Of a DNA stretch of 29,353 nucleotides, positions 8,328-15,745 are shown in pieces; positions within the stretch are counted from its first letter, which is position 1; every line of letters begins with the position of its first letter. The notes under the pieces are model-generated. The model worked only from the letters and a program-made list of their open reading frames with translations, did not search any database and had not been told where the DNA came from. The translations under genes and the position numbers were made by a program. This stretch comes from JBDRNO01 sp043811005 (GTDB taxonomy: Bacteria; Bacteroidota; Bacteroidia; NORP154): NCBI GenBank assembly GCA_043811005.1, contig JBDRNO010000077.1, positions 1-29,353 on the forward strand. Reading direction: 5' to 3'.

Positions 8328-9095
8328 ATGAACATCATAGGTATCATCCCTTCCCGGTATCAATCTAAGCGATTTCCGGGCAAACCTCTCGCTGATGTTA
8401 ATGGCAAAAGCATGATCAGGAGGGTTTATGAACAGGCAAAAAAGGCAAAATCCCTTTCAAAAGTTGTTGTGGCAACTGACGATAGCCGCATCCAACAGCA
8501 TGTTAAAAGCTTTGGCGGGGAAGTTGTCATGACTTCATCAAGCCATAAAACCGGTACCGACCGCTGTAATGAAGCAGTCCAAAAGCTCGGCAATGAAATT
8601 GAATGGGATGTGGTAATAAATATACAGGGTGATGAGCCATTCATTCATCCCGGACAAGTTGATGAGGTTGCCGGATGCTTTAACCCCTCCCCGGCCCTCC
8701 CCGAAGGGGAGGGAGAGCCAACGCTCATTGCCACCTTGATAAAACAGATAGATACAACGGAAAGACTCTTAAATCCCAACGTGATAAAAGTTATCATCAA
8801 TAAGAACAAAGAAGCAATCTATTTTAGCCGTGCCGCCATCCCTTTTTTCAGAAACAAGGATGATACCCAATGGTTGAGCCAACACAAATATTACAGGCAT
8901 ATCGGGATATACGGATACCGGCTTGATATATTACGGCAAATTACCCGGCTTGAACAGTCCCCCCTTGAAATAGCCGAATCCTTAGAACAATTAAGGTGGA
9001 TTGAAAATGGATATAAAATAAAAATTGAATTTACAGATTACGAAAGTGCGGGCGTTGATGCTCCGGAGGATTTGGTTGGGGGAAAGGAGAATTGA
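8328..9095 (+). CDS. kdsB: 3-deoxy-manno-octulosonate cytidylyltransferase with in-frame repeat insertion
   Basis: KdsB activates KDO as CMP-KDO for lipopolysaccharide core synthesis. The 255-residue protein shows IIPSRYQSKRFPGKPLADVNGKSMI (pyrophosphorylase loop), VVATDDSRIQQHV, MTSSSHKTGTDRC, VVINIQGDEPFI, ATLIKQI, AIYFSRAAIPFF, YYRHIGIYGYR and SPLEIAESLEQLRWIENG. Between CF (117-118) and the ATLIKQI strand lies an atypical stretch, NPSPALPEGEGEP (119-131), encoded by a GC-rich palindrome that recurs elsewhere in the window. The insert falls where relatives have a short variable loop, so activity may be kept. The gene stands alone on the plus strand, divergent from dprA. Confidence 0.95.
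   Translation: MNIIGIIPSRYQSKRFPGKPLADVNGKSMIRRVYEQAKKAKSLSKVVVATDDSRIQQHVKSFGGEVVMTSSSHKTGTDRCNEAVQKLGNEIEWDVVINIQGDEPFIHPGQVDEVAGCFNPSPALPEGEGEPTLIATLIKQIDTTERLLNPNVIKVIINKNKEAIYFSRAAIPFFRNKDDTQWLSQHKYYRHIGIYGYRLDILRQITRLEQSPLEIAESLEQLRWIENGYKIKIEFTDYESAGVDAPEDLVGGKEN
8684..8716. repeat. GC-rich palindromic repeat inserted in kdsB
   Basis: CCCTCCCC (8695-8702) pairs perfectly with GGGGAGGG (8706-8713) around the three-base loop GAA, preceded by a further CCCCTCCCCGG. In the kdsB frame it reads PSPALPEGEGEP with no stop. The same design occurs at 157-198, 20984-21002 and 21092-21110. At the last site it reads SPSPTLPKRKG in pgsB, so the family can be translated in sense within genes. Confidence 0.75.
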
Positions 9096-9175
9096 TGAGT
9101 TGTTTTTTTTACATCCTTAACCAAAATTCCTTTTAATAATTTTTATTAAATAATTTTTTCCGTTTATTTGTTGTA

Positions 9176-10168
9176 ATGAATATTGACCATCACATAAGCG
9201 AATTATTATATCAATACGATTGTGTTATTATCCCCGGTTTTGGAGGACTCGTTGCCAATTATTCTCCTGCCAAAATTCATCCGACACAGCATACCTTCAG
9301 TCCTCCTTCAAAGAATATCAGCTTTAATAAAAATCTGAATAATAATGACGGCTTGCTGGCAAATTATATTGCAGGTAAAGAGAACATTACATACACTGAA
9401 GCAAATAAGATCATTTTTTCTTTTACCGAAACTTGCAATGATAACCTGAATAGAGGCGAAAAGGTCGGAATAAAAAATATCGGCACCTTTTATTATGATG
9501 TTGAACAAAATATTCAATTCGAACCCGACAGGTCTGTAAATTATCTGACTGACTCTTTTGGGCTAACCATCTTTCAATCACCTCCTATAAAGAGAGAGAC
9601 CATTGAGAAAAAGATTGAGAAGCGATTCATAGACAGACCTCCTGTTTCTTCTGAGAGAAGAAGAGCCAGGTTAAAAAAATACTGGCCTGCTTTGGTTGCC
9701 ATACCCATCCTTTTTTTGATCTTCTGGATCCCGTTGAAAACCAATTTATTGGATGATCTTTCCATTAATTACTCTGCTTTTAATCCCTTTGCAGGCAGCC
9801 GTGAGACCTTATATCTTCCGCGAAGTGAAGAAGAAAGGATAATCCCTGACCTTCCTGATGAAAAAGACCCGTTAGAAAGCTGGCTTGCTTCGGCTACTGC
9901 TCCTAAAGAACCTGTTGAAGCAGCTCCAAAATTTTCTGAAGAGAAAAAATACCACATAATCGGAGGATGCTTTCAATATTTAGGCAACGCAAAACGGCTC
10001 ATGAAAAAATTAAAAAAAAGGGGATTTGATGCCCAAATAATTGGACAAAACAAAAGGGGATTGTACAGGGTGAGCTATGGCGGATTCACTACCAGAAAGG
10101 AAGCGAAAAAAGTGCTTGCCAAAGTGAGGGCTAAATATATAAAGTCCGCCTGGTTGTTTGTGAAATAA
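9176..10168 (+). CDS. HU-CCDC81 and SPOR domain envelope protein
   Basis: The 330-residue protein begins with the two HU-like CCDC81 bacterial domains (about 1-130): DCVIIPGFGGLVANY, then ISFNKNLNNNDGLLANYIA, and VGIKNIGTFYYD. A basic stretch (160-169) precedes one transmembrane helix (about 170-187, PALVAIPILFLIFWIPL). An acidic, Pro-rich linker leads to a C-terminal SPOR domain (about 257-330: YHIIGGCFQYLGNA...GLYRVSYGGFTTRKEA), which binds denuded peptidoglycan. The topology is a cytoplasmic HU-like part with a periplasmic SPOR part. The combination is common in Bacteroidota and probably links cell-wall sites with a cytoplasmic partner; its exact role is unknown. The gap from kdsB is 80 bp. 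Confidence 0.87.
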   Translation: MNIDHHISELLYQYDCVIIPGFGGLVANYSPAKIHPTQHTFSPPSKNISFNKNLNNNDGLLANYIAGKENITYTEANKIIFSFTETCNDNLNRGEKVGIKNIGTFYYDVEQNIQFEPDRSVNYLTDSFGLTIFQSPPIKRETIEKKIEKRFIDRPPVSSERRRARLKKYWPALVAIPILFLIFWIPLKTNLLDDLSINYSAFNPFAGSRETLYLPRSEEERIIPDLPDEKDPLESWLASATAPKEPVEAAPKFSEEKKYHIIGGCFQYLGNAKRLMKKLKKRGFDAQIIGQNKRGLYRVSYGGFTTRKEAKKVLAKVRAKYIKSAWLFVK

Positions 10169-10297
10169 TAAATTCTGCCTTATTCCTATCGTAGTGAAGC
10201 TACAAATAAATTTTTCATGTTGCAGGTATTCTATTAATATCAATTGGATTTTTATTGATTATAAACTTGTAGGTAAAATTGAATTAGAAAAAGATAT

Positions 10298-11329
10298 ATG
10301 AAGAAACAATTTATAATAGACTGGATTGATACGGAAGCGGGGAAAATACCAAAAGTATCAACCACGCTCAATAAGGCAGATAAATGGAATGATCTTAAGG
10401 TAAGATTAGCTCACAATCGTAATGATTATCAAGTAGAACCGGGCATTTATGCTGTTGGTAATCCTGATACAGACTCTATAGTTTTAGTTTCGGCAAATTA
10501 TAAGCTTAGTTTTGATGTTTTGCGCAAGGAACTGAATGGACTTGATGCATGGATATTAGTGCTTGACACTAAAGGCATCAATGTTTGGTGTGCTGCGGGA
10601 AAAGGCACTTTTGGCACCAATGAATTGGTAAACCGGATTAAAACTACACAACTTGATAAAATAGTAAATCATAAAAAAGTAATCGTACCACAGCTTGGCG
10701 CAACGGGAGTTGCTGCGCATACAGTAAAAAAACTTTCAAAATTCTCAGTTATTTATGGTCCTGTTCGTGCTTCCGACATACGCCCTTTCCTTAAAGCAAA
10801 CATGCACGCTACACCAGAGATGAGGCAAGTGAGATTTTCTTTTTATGACCGCCTCATTTTAGTTCCTGTTGAAGTGATTGTTTCGTTTAAATACCTGGTT
10901 TTATTTATTGCTGTATTTTTCATTTTAGGGGGATTAAATAATAATGGATATTCAATTGATATAATTTTTGATGAGGGGATCCATTCAATTATTAACCTGG
11001 TATTTGCTTACATGGCAGGAGCTATATTAGGTCCAATATTGCTTCCGTGGCTGCCGGCTCGCAGTTTTTCATTAAAGGGATTTTATACAGGAATCATCCT
11101 TTTTGTTATTTCGTATCTTTGTGGATATACTGGGAATAATTTATTTGAGATAATCGCATGGTTATCATTAATTGCATCAATATCATCTTTTTTAACAATG
11201 AACTTTACAGGAGCTTCAACATATACATCCCCATCAGGAGTAAAAAAAGAGATGCGTATCGCAGTACCTTTACAGATTGCTGCTTCTGTTATCGGGATCG
11301 CATTTTGGATTACCGGCAGATTTGTTTAA
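10298..11329 (+). CDS. hgcA: Corrinoid protein HgcA for mercury methylation
   Basis: HgcA carries a methylated cobamide and transfers the methyl group to Hg(II), producing methylmercury. The 343-residue protein has an N-terminal corrinoid-binding domain (about 30-175) with the diagnostic cap-helix motif NVWCAAGK at residues 95-102, in which Cys98 is the expected lower ligand of cobalt. Also visible are GIYAVGNPD, VLDTKGI, VIVPQLGATGVAAHTVK and VIYGPVRASDI. Four or five membrane helices follow (about 190-212, 228-250, 258-276, 282-300, 321-340), with the family-like GASTYTSPSGVKKEMR loop before the last. The general CFeSP large subunit CdhD/AcsC lacks this membrane part, so HgcA is well supported. 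hgcB follows 319 bp downstream, much further than the usual adjacency. No cobalamin riboswitch or ArsR-type site was recognised in the 129 bp upstream. Confidence 0.94.
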   Translation: MKKQFIIDWIDTEAGKIPKVSTTLNKADKWNDLKVRLAHNRNDYQVEPGIYAVGNPDTDSIVLVSANYKLSFDVLRKELNGLDAWILVLDTKGINVWCAAGKGTFGTNELVNRIKTTQLDKIVNHKKVIVPQLGATGVAAHTVKKLSKFSVIYGPVRASDIRPFLKANMHATPEMRQVRFSFYDRLILVPVEVIVSFKYLVLFIAVFFILGGLNNNGYSIDIIFDEGIHSIINLVFAYMAGAILGPILLPWLPARSFSLKGFYTGIILFVISYLCGYTGNNLFEIIAWLSLIASISSFLTMNFTGASTYTSPSGVKKEMRIAVPLQIAASVIGIAFWITGRFV

Positions 11330-11400
11330 GGATATAACCGTAAAGTTTGATAAAAAAAGAAATTATATAGAATTGAGCTAAGTTAAACAAGATATTGTTG

Positions 11401-11612
11401 CTGGGTGCTGGGTACTGGGTGGTATGTACTAGCACTAAATTGCGTAAATTGTATTTATTATCATTAATTTCTCACAACATACTATATCATAGAATATCTC
11501 TCGCAAAGTTTTCACTAAGATTTAAGATTTTTATAATAATTAATGTTACAGAGCACTAGTTCCGGATTTGAGAAAAAATCAACAATCCAGAACCCAGAGC
11601 CCAGAGCCCAGA
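11401..11612. repeat. CCAG-armed repeat element between hgcA and hgcB
   Basis: The 319 bp gap 11330-11648 has no gene. CTGGGTGCTGGGTACTGGGT (11401-11420) is met in opposite orientation by CCAGAACCCAG plus two more CCCAG units (11587-11612). The right arm and the following GATTAAATGCAAAAA recur near 18319-18370 (CCCAGAGCCCAGAACctGATTATTAAATGTAAAAA), so this is a dispersed element. The interior is AT-rich with nothing recognisable. It probably entered between two genes that were once adjacent. Confidence 0.6.
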
Positions 11613-11648
11613 AACAGACGATTAAATGCAAAAAGATAAATGTAAAAT

Positions 11649-11942
11649 ATGAATGGACTGATATATATAAAAGATGTAGTTACCCTGAAATTAGATGTGG
11701 ATAAATGTATAGGTTGCGAGTTATGTGTAATCGTTTGTCCGCATGAGGTTTATGAGATGAAAGAAAAAAAAGCGGAAATTATTAACAGGGATGCGTGTAT
11801 GGAATGCGGTGCCTGTGCCCTGAACTGTATAGTAGAGGCAATAGAAGTTAATTCGGGTGTTGGCTGTGCAACAGCAGTTATATTAGGCGCCATTAATAGT
11901 ACGGAACCAACCTGCGGTTGCGCTTCTACAGATTGTTGTTAG
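11649..11942 (+). CDS. hgcB: Ferredoxin HgcB for mercury methylation
   Basis: HgcB is the [4Fe-4S] ferredoxin thought to reduce the HgcA corrinoid and to handle Hg(II). The 97-residue protein has two cluster motifs: CIGCELCVIVCP (Cys20, 23, 26, 30) and CMECGACALNC (Cys50, 53, 56, 60). It also has the extra conserved cysteine Cys73 (VGC) and the C-terminal vicinal pair Cys96-Cys97, both marks of HgcB that ordinary 2[4Fe-4S] ferredoxins lack. Additional Cys89 and Cys91 (TCGC) enrich the tail in thiols. The start gives the usual YIKDVVTLKLDVDKCIGC opening. It lies on the same strand as hgcA; the spacer repeat raises the question of whether the pair is still co-transcribed. Confidence 0.93.
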   Translation: MNGLIYIKDVVTLKLDVDKCIGCELCVIVCPHEVYEMKEKKAEIINRDACMECGACALNCIVEAIEVNSGVGCATAVILGAINSTEPTCGCASTDCC

Positions 11943-12063
11943 TCTCTTAGGAAAATTTAAACCCAACCCCGTTATTCTTAACTGTTGCCAGGCAAGTTAT
12001 TGCTGAGGAAAAAACAGGGTAATTCCTTGCTTTATGCATTAATCCCTAAAGACAACAATAATT

Positions 12064-12220
12064 GACTAACTCCGCCATTTATGGCGGAGAAATAGAATGA
12101 GTATACATACTTTGGGCTTTAGCCCATAAAATGTTAGTTTTCAAGAAAATGATGGGCTAAAGCCCGATTCTAAATGTTTTTTCATAACCACCGTCCGCCA
12201 GCTGGCGGACGGAATTAGTC
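12064..12220. repeat. Nested palindrome cluster between hgcB and the EndoQ-UvrD gene
   Basis: The gap 11943-12227 carries four palindromes and no gene. CTCCGCCAT pairs with ATGGCGGAG (12070-12089). TGGGCT/AGCCCA palindromes lie at 12113-12126 and 12152-12165 in inverted relation. A perfect 22 bp palindrome built from CCGTCCGCCAG and its complement occupies 12191-12212. The outer ends, GACTAACTCCGCC (12064-12076) and GGCGGACGGAATTAGTC (12204-12220), are themselves near-complements, so the whole may fold as one element. No T-run follows, so this is not a plain terminator. Confidence 0.7.
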
Positions 12221-12227
12221 ATAATTC

Positions 12228-15200
12228 ATGTTTTATATCGCTGATCTACATATCCATTCTCTCTATTCGCGTGCAACCAGTAAAGCGCTCAATCTGGAAA
12301 GTCTATACCAATGGGCGAGAATAAAGGGAATCCATGTGGTGGGAACAGGAGATTTTACTCATCCCTTTTGGTTTAAAGAACTCAAAGAAAAACTGGTTCC
12401 CGATGGAAGCGGCTTCTATAAATTAAAAGACCCTCCAAAAGATCCTGCTATTCCCGGGATCAAATGTCAGGATATAGACGTACGTTTTTGTTTAACAACC
12501 GAGATCAGTTCTATTTACAAACATGGCGATAAGGTAAGAAAAAACCACAACCTCCTCTTTGCACCTGATCTCGATACTGTGTTGCGGATCAATGCGAAGC
12601 TTGCCGCCATCGGCAATGTAGAATCAGATGGCCGTCCCATATTAGGTTTACCTTCACGTGACCTTTTGGAAATCGTCCTTGAGACATCAGACCAGGCAAA
12701 TCTCATTCCAGCACATCTCTGGACGCCCTGGTTTTCCCTTCTTGGTTCAAAATCAGGATACGATAGTGTTAATGAGTGCTTCAGGGACTTATCCGGCCAC
12801 ATCTTTGCCCTTGAAACCGGGCTTTCTTCTGACCCTGAGATGAATTGGCGCCTGAGCGCTTTAGACAAATATACTTTAGTCTCCAACTCTGATGCACATT
12901 CCGCACAAAAACTGGGGCGTGAGGCGAACCTCTTTGATACGGATATTAGTTACCAGGGCATGTTCAATGCCCTCAAAACGCGTAAAGGATTTTTAGGCAC
13001 TTATGAGTTTTTTCCCGAAGAGGGAAAGTACCACCTGGACGGGCATCGCAAATGCAATGTGTGTTTTGACCCGGAAGAGACCATAAAGCACAAAGAGATC
13101 TGCCCATCCTGCGGTAAAAAATTAACAGTGGGAGTTTTACACAGGGTGATGACATTAGCTGACCGTAAAAAGTCACAAAAACCGGAAGATGCTGCTGGGT
13201 TTCATTATATCATCCCTTTACCTGAGATCATTTCAGAGATCAAGAGAGTGGGACCCAACAGCAAAGCCGTACAGAAGATCTACCAACACACTATCTCTGC
13301 CTTTGGCAATGAATTTACGCTTTTGAGAGAAGCATCAATAGAGGATATTTCACGCAAGTGCGGCACTGTCTTGTCCGAAGCAATTAAGCGAATGCGGCTG
13401 CAGCAGGTCAATCCAATCGCGGGCTACGATGGTGAGTTTGGTGTTATTCATATTTTTAACAAGGGGGAAATTGAATCCCTTTCAGGACAACTCTTTTTTT
13501 TCGAAGAGGATGCCGTCAAAAAAATGGATAAGAGAGAGAGTAAACATAACTTACCTGATACGGGGAAAAGCGGCAGCCGGATGGAATTACCTCATCCAAC
13601 TTCAAAGGATGCAAAAACAGAAGAACCGGGAATCCCTTACTTGAATCAGGCACAATTAGCAGTACAACAGTCTATGAAAGGAGCGACTTTGGTAACAGCA
13701 GGGCCCGGTACAGGCAAAACGCAAACCTTAATTCATTGGATAACTAATTGTATCAATGAAGGTCATACCAAACCTGAAGAAATTTTAGCCGTCACTTTTA
13801 CCAACAAAGCGGCAGACGAAATGCAGGAGCGGCTAACCACTCTTCTTGGAAATATGGCGAAGGGCATACAGGTAAGCACTTTTCATTCCGTTTGTTACAG
13901 CATCCTGCAAGAACGTTATCCCGACATAAAAACCGTATATGATGCTGAAAATCGCCAGGTGATCCTTCGTTTTCTTTTCCCCGGATCAAAGGAAAGAGAG
14001 ATTAAAAAATTAGCAAGAGAATTAAGCAGCTATTTTGAACTGGGAGAAAGCGCAATCCATGAAGTAAAAAATGATACTGTAAAAGCTTATCGCCAATATT
14101 TGGAACAGCAAGGGGCTGTAGATTTAAATGATATCATCGGACAAGTAGTGACACTTTGGCAAAATGAACCCGAATGGCTGGAAAAATACCGTCAGCGCTA
14201 TAAGGCAATTGCCGTTGATGAGTTTCAGGACATCAATTCTTTGCAATACCGGTTTCTCAGCTTGCTGGGACGAGATAAAAACTTATTGGTTATTGGCGAT
14301 CCCGACCAGGCAATATACGGGTTCAGGGGATCTGATGTGAAGCTCTTTTTCCAGTTTAAGGAAGATTTTAATGCCCGTGAGATCAACTTAATTCAAAACT
14401 ATCGCTCTGACAAAATAATACTTGAAGCTGCCGGAAATATCATTCAAAATAATGAATTAAAAAGCGATTTAAAACTTGTTGGGAAAAAGTCCGGCGGCAA
14501 AAAGATTAAGCTGTTCAATGCTACTGATACTATGAGTGAAGCCAGGTATCTTGTTGATGAGATCGAAAAACATGTAGGAGGGACAAGCCATTTGGTTATG
14601 GAAACCCTATCGGATATCAATGAAGGCAATTATGCCTTTTCCGATATCGCCATCTTATTTCGACTGCGTTCTGTTGGAAAGGAGTTGCTATCACATCTTA
14701 AGAAATCCGGTATCCCTGCCCATTTTGGCGATGGTTCTTCTTTTCTTGCCGAACCACCCTTTTGCGTCATCGCAGATATCCTGCGTTTATACCTGAATCC
14801 CAAAGATATGATTTCCTTAGATGGTGTTCTTACACACTGTTTGGGATGGGATAGAAAAAAGGTAACGCTTTTGCTTTCAGCTTTGCATGAGACTCAAGGT
14901 GAATTGCTAAAAGTAACTCCCACATTTTTAAGCACTAATGCTCAACAATCTCTAACCGGATGGCAGTCTTTTTTCCAATCCCTGCCCGAAACTTTTCAGA
15001 AAAATGGTGTGGTAGGTGCTGTAAATGAGATCTTAGAACATTATCTACCCGATACCAAACTGGATGAGAGCCAGCTCCTGAAAAAAGAGTCAATCCTGAG
15101 CCTGGCATACGAATCCCAGGCAGAAATGGAACATTTCCTGAAAAAAATAACCTTAAATCCTTATACTGATGTAGGGAGATTAAAGACTGAAGGTGTGCAT

Positions 15201-15605
15201 CTGCTCACCTTTCATGCTGCGAAGGGACTGGAGTTTCCCATAGTGTTGATAGCAGGTTCGGAGGAAGGAATAACACCTTTGCTGAGACAAGATGCTGATA
15301 TAGAGGAGGAAAGGCGCTTATTCTATGTGGCTCTTACACGGGCAAAGGATGAGGTGCAAATCACATATGCAGCCAATCGCAGGGAATACGGCCAGCTCAA
15401 AGCAATGGAGCCATCGCGTTTTATTGGGGAAATTCCTGACAACCTGATTGAACGGGTGGAATTAAAAAAAAAAAGAAAGCAAGTAAAACAGACCAAGAGC
15501 AGCTTTCGCTTTTTTAAACCAGATTTCCTAAATCTTTTATTAAGGGTATACCTTCCTCACCCGCATAAAATACACGAAACATTGTGCGCATTAAATTATA
15601 TTTAG
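12228..15605 (+). CDS. EndoQ-like PHP nuclease fused to a UvrD-family helicase
   Basis: The 1125-residue protein joins two repair activities. Residues 1 to about 420 match endonuclease Q, which nicks 5' of deaminated bases: PHP metal-binding DLHIHSLYSRATS (Asp6, His8, His10), GTGDFTHPFWF, TTEISSIY, PAHLWTPWFS, VSNSDAHSAQKLGREAN, and a four-cysteine zinc site (Cys276, 279, 292, 295). After a linker (about 420-470), residues 475-1085 are a superfamily 1A helicase: Walker A AGPGTGKT (about 490-497), VTFTNKAADEMQERL, STFHSVCYSIL, Walker B AVDEFQDIN (from about 661), GDPDQAIYGFRGSD, LLTFHAAKGLEFPIV and RRLFYVALTRAKD (from about 1027). All helicase motifs and the PHP histidines seem intact. The tail after an A-run near 15466 is basic and ends unusually, so its last 30 residues may be altered. 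fic follows 140 bp downstream. Confidence 0.9.
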   Translation: MFYIADLHIHSLYSRATSKALNLESLYQWARIKGIHVVGTGDFTHPFWFKELKEKLVPDGSGFYKLKDPPKDPAIPGIKCQDIDVRFCLTTEISSIYKHGDKVRKNHNLLFAPDLDTVLRINAKLAAIGNVESDGRPILGLPSRDLLEIVLETSDQANLIPAHLWTPWFSLLGSKSGYDSVNECFRDLSGHIFALETGLSSDPEMNWRLSALDKYTLVSNSDAHSAQKLGREANLFDTDISYQGMFNALKTRKGFLGTYEFFPEEGKYHLDGHRKCNVCFDPEETIKHKEICPSCGKKLTVGVLHRVMTLADRKKSQKPEDAAGFHYIIPLPEIISEIKRVGPNSKAVQKIYQHTISAFGNEFTLLREASIEDISRKCGTVLSEAIKRMRLQQVNPIAGYDGEFGVIHIFNKGEIESLSGQLFFFEEDAVKKMDKRESKHNLPDTGKSGSRMELPHPTSKDAKTEEPGIPYLNQAQLAVQQSMKGATLVTAGPGTGKTQTLIHWITNCINEGHTKPEEILAVTFTNKAADEMQERLTTLLGNMAKGIQVSTFHSVCYSILQERYPDIKTVYDAENRQVILRFLFPGSKEREIKKLARELSSYFELGESAIHEVKNDTVKAYRQYLEQQGAVDLNDIIGQVVTLWQNEPEWLEKYRQRYKAIAVDEFQDINSLQYRFLSLLGRDKNLLVIGDPDQAIYGFRGSDVKLFFQFKEDFNAREINLIQNYRSDKIILEAAGNIIQNNELKSDLKLVGKKSGGKKIKLFNATDTMSEARYLVDEIEKHVGGTSHLVMETLSDINEGNYAFSDIAILFRLRSVGKELLSHLKKSGIPAHFGDGSSFLAEPPFCVIADILRLYLNPKDMISLDGVLTHCLGWDRKKVTLLLSALHETQGELLKVTPTFLSTNAQQSLTGWQSFFQSLPETFQKNGVVGAVNEILEHYLPDTKLDESQLLKKESILSLAYESQAEMEHFLKKITLNPYTDVGRLKTEGVHLLTFHAAKGLEFPIVLIAGSEEGITPLLRQDADIEEERRLFYVALTRAKDEVQITYAANRREYGQLKAMEPSRFIGEIPDNLIERVELKKKRKQVKQTKSSFRFFKPDFLNLLLRVYLPHPHKIHETLCALNYI

Positions 15606-15729
15606 CTATTTTTGTGCATGTTTTCCTTAATTGCACAAATATCTATATATTTTGTGCGTTTATTAATAATTTATTATAATTTTGCGCGAAACATTGCAAT
15701 CTGCACAAACATTAAAAAATGTTGTGCAT
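15581..15729 (+). promoter_or_regulatory. TTGTGC/GCACAA operator array and promoter upstream of fic
   Basis: Six near-identical half-sites fall within about 150 bp: TTGTGC at 15582, 15612, 15652 and 15722, and GCACAA at 15633 and 15703, plus a degenerate TTGCGC at 15682. TTTGTGCA (15611-15618) and TGCACAAA (15632-15639) are a perfect inverted pair. A possible promoter overlaps: TTTG (15651-15654), 22 bases, then TAATTTTG (15677-15684), matching the TAnnTTTG element. The array starts inside the 3' end of the preceding gene and ends just before the fic ATG. This suggests repression, perhaps by the Fic protein's own C-terminal winged helix. Confidence 0.55.
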
Positions 15730-15745
15730 ATGAAATTGAAAAATT

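Noticed and set aside
10169..10297. Cobalamin riboswitch upstream of hgcA
   Set aside because: The gap is only 129 bp and no B12-box-like sequence or multi-stem pattern was seen; TAAACTTG (10262-10269) is at best a weak promoter element.
11587..11612. CRISPR-like tandem units (CCCAG repeats)
   Set aside because: Units are 5-8 bases with no spacers, and no cas gene is present.
12191..12212. Perfect 22 bp palindrome as an intrinsic terminator for hgcB
   Set aside because: No T-run follows on the plus strand, and it lies about 250 bp past the hgcB stop among other palindromic repeats.
12515..12886. 123-residue minus-strand ORF inside the EndoQ region
   Set aside because: Antisense to a well-supported protein frame, with no domain-like sequence; a shadow ORF.
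15605..15745. Small antitoxin gene (FicA/phd-like) before fic
   Set aside because: No reading frame of useful length exists in the gap; the inhibitory SSEIEN motif is inside the Fic protein itself.
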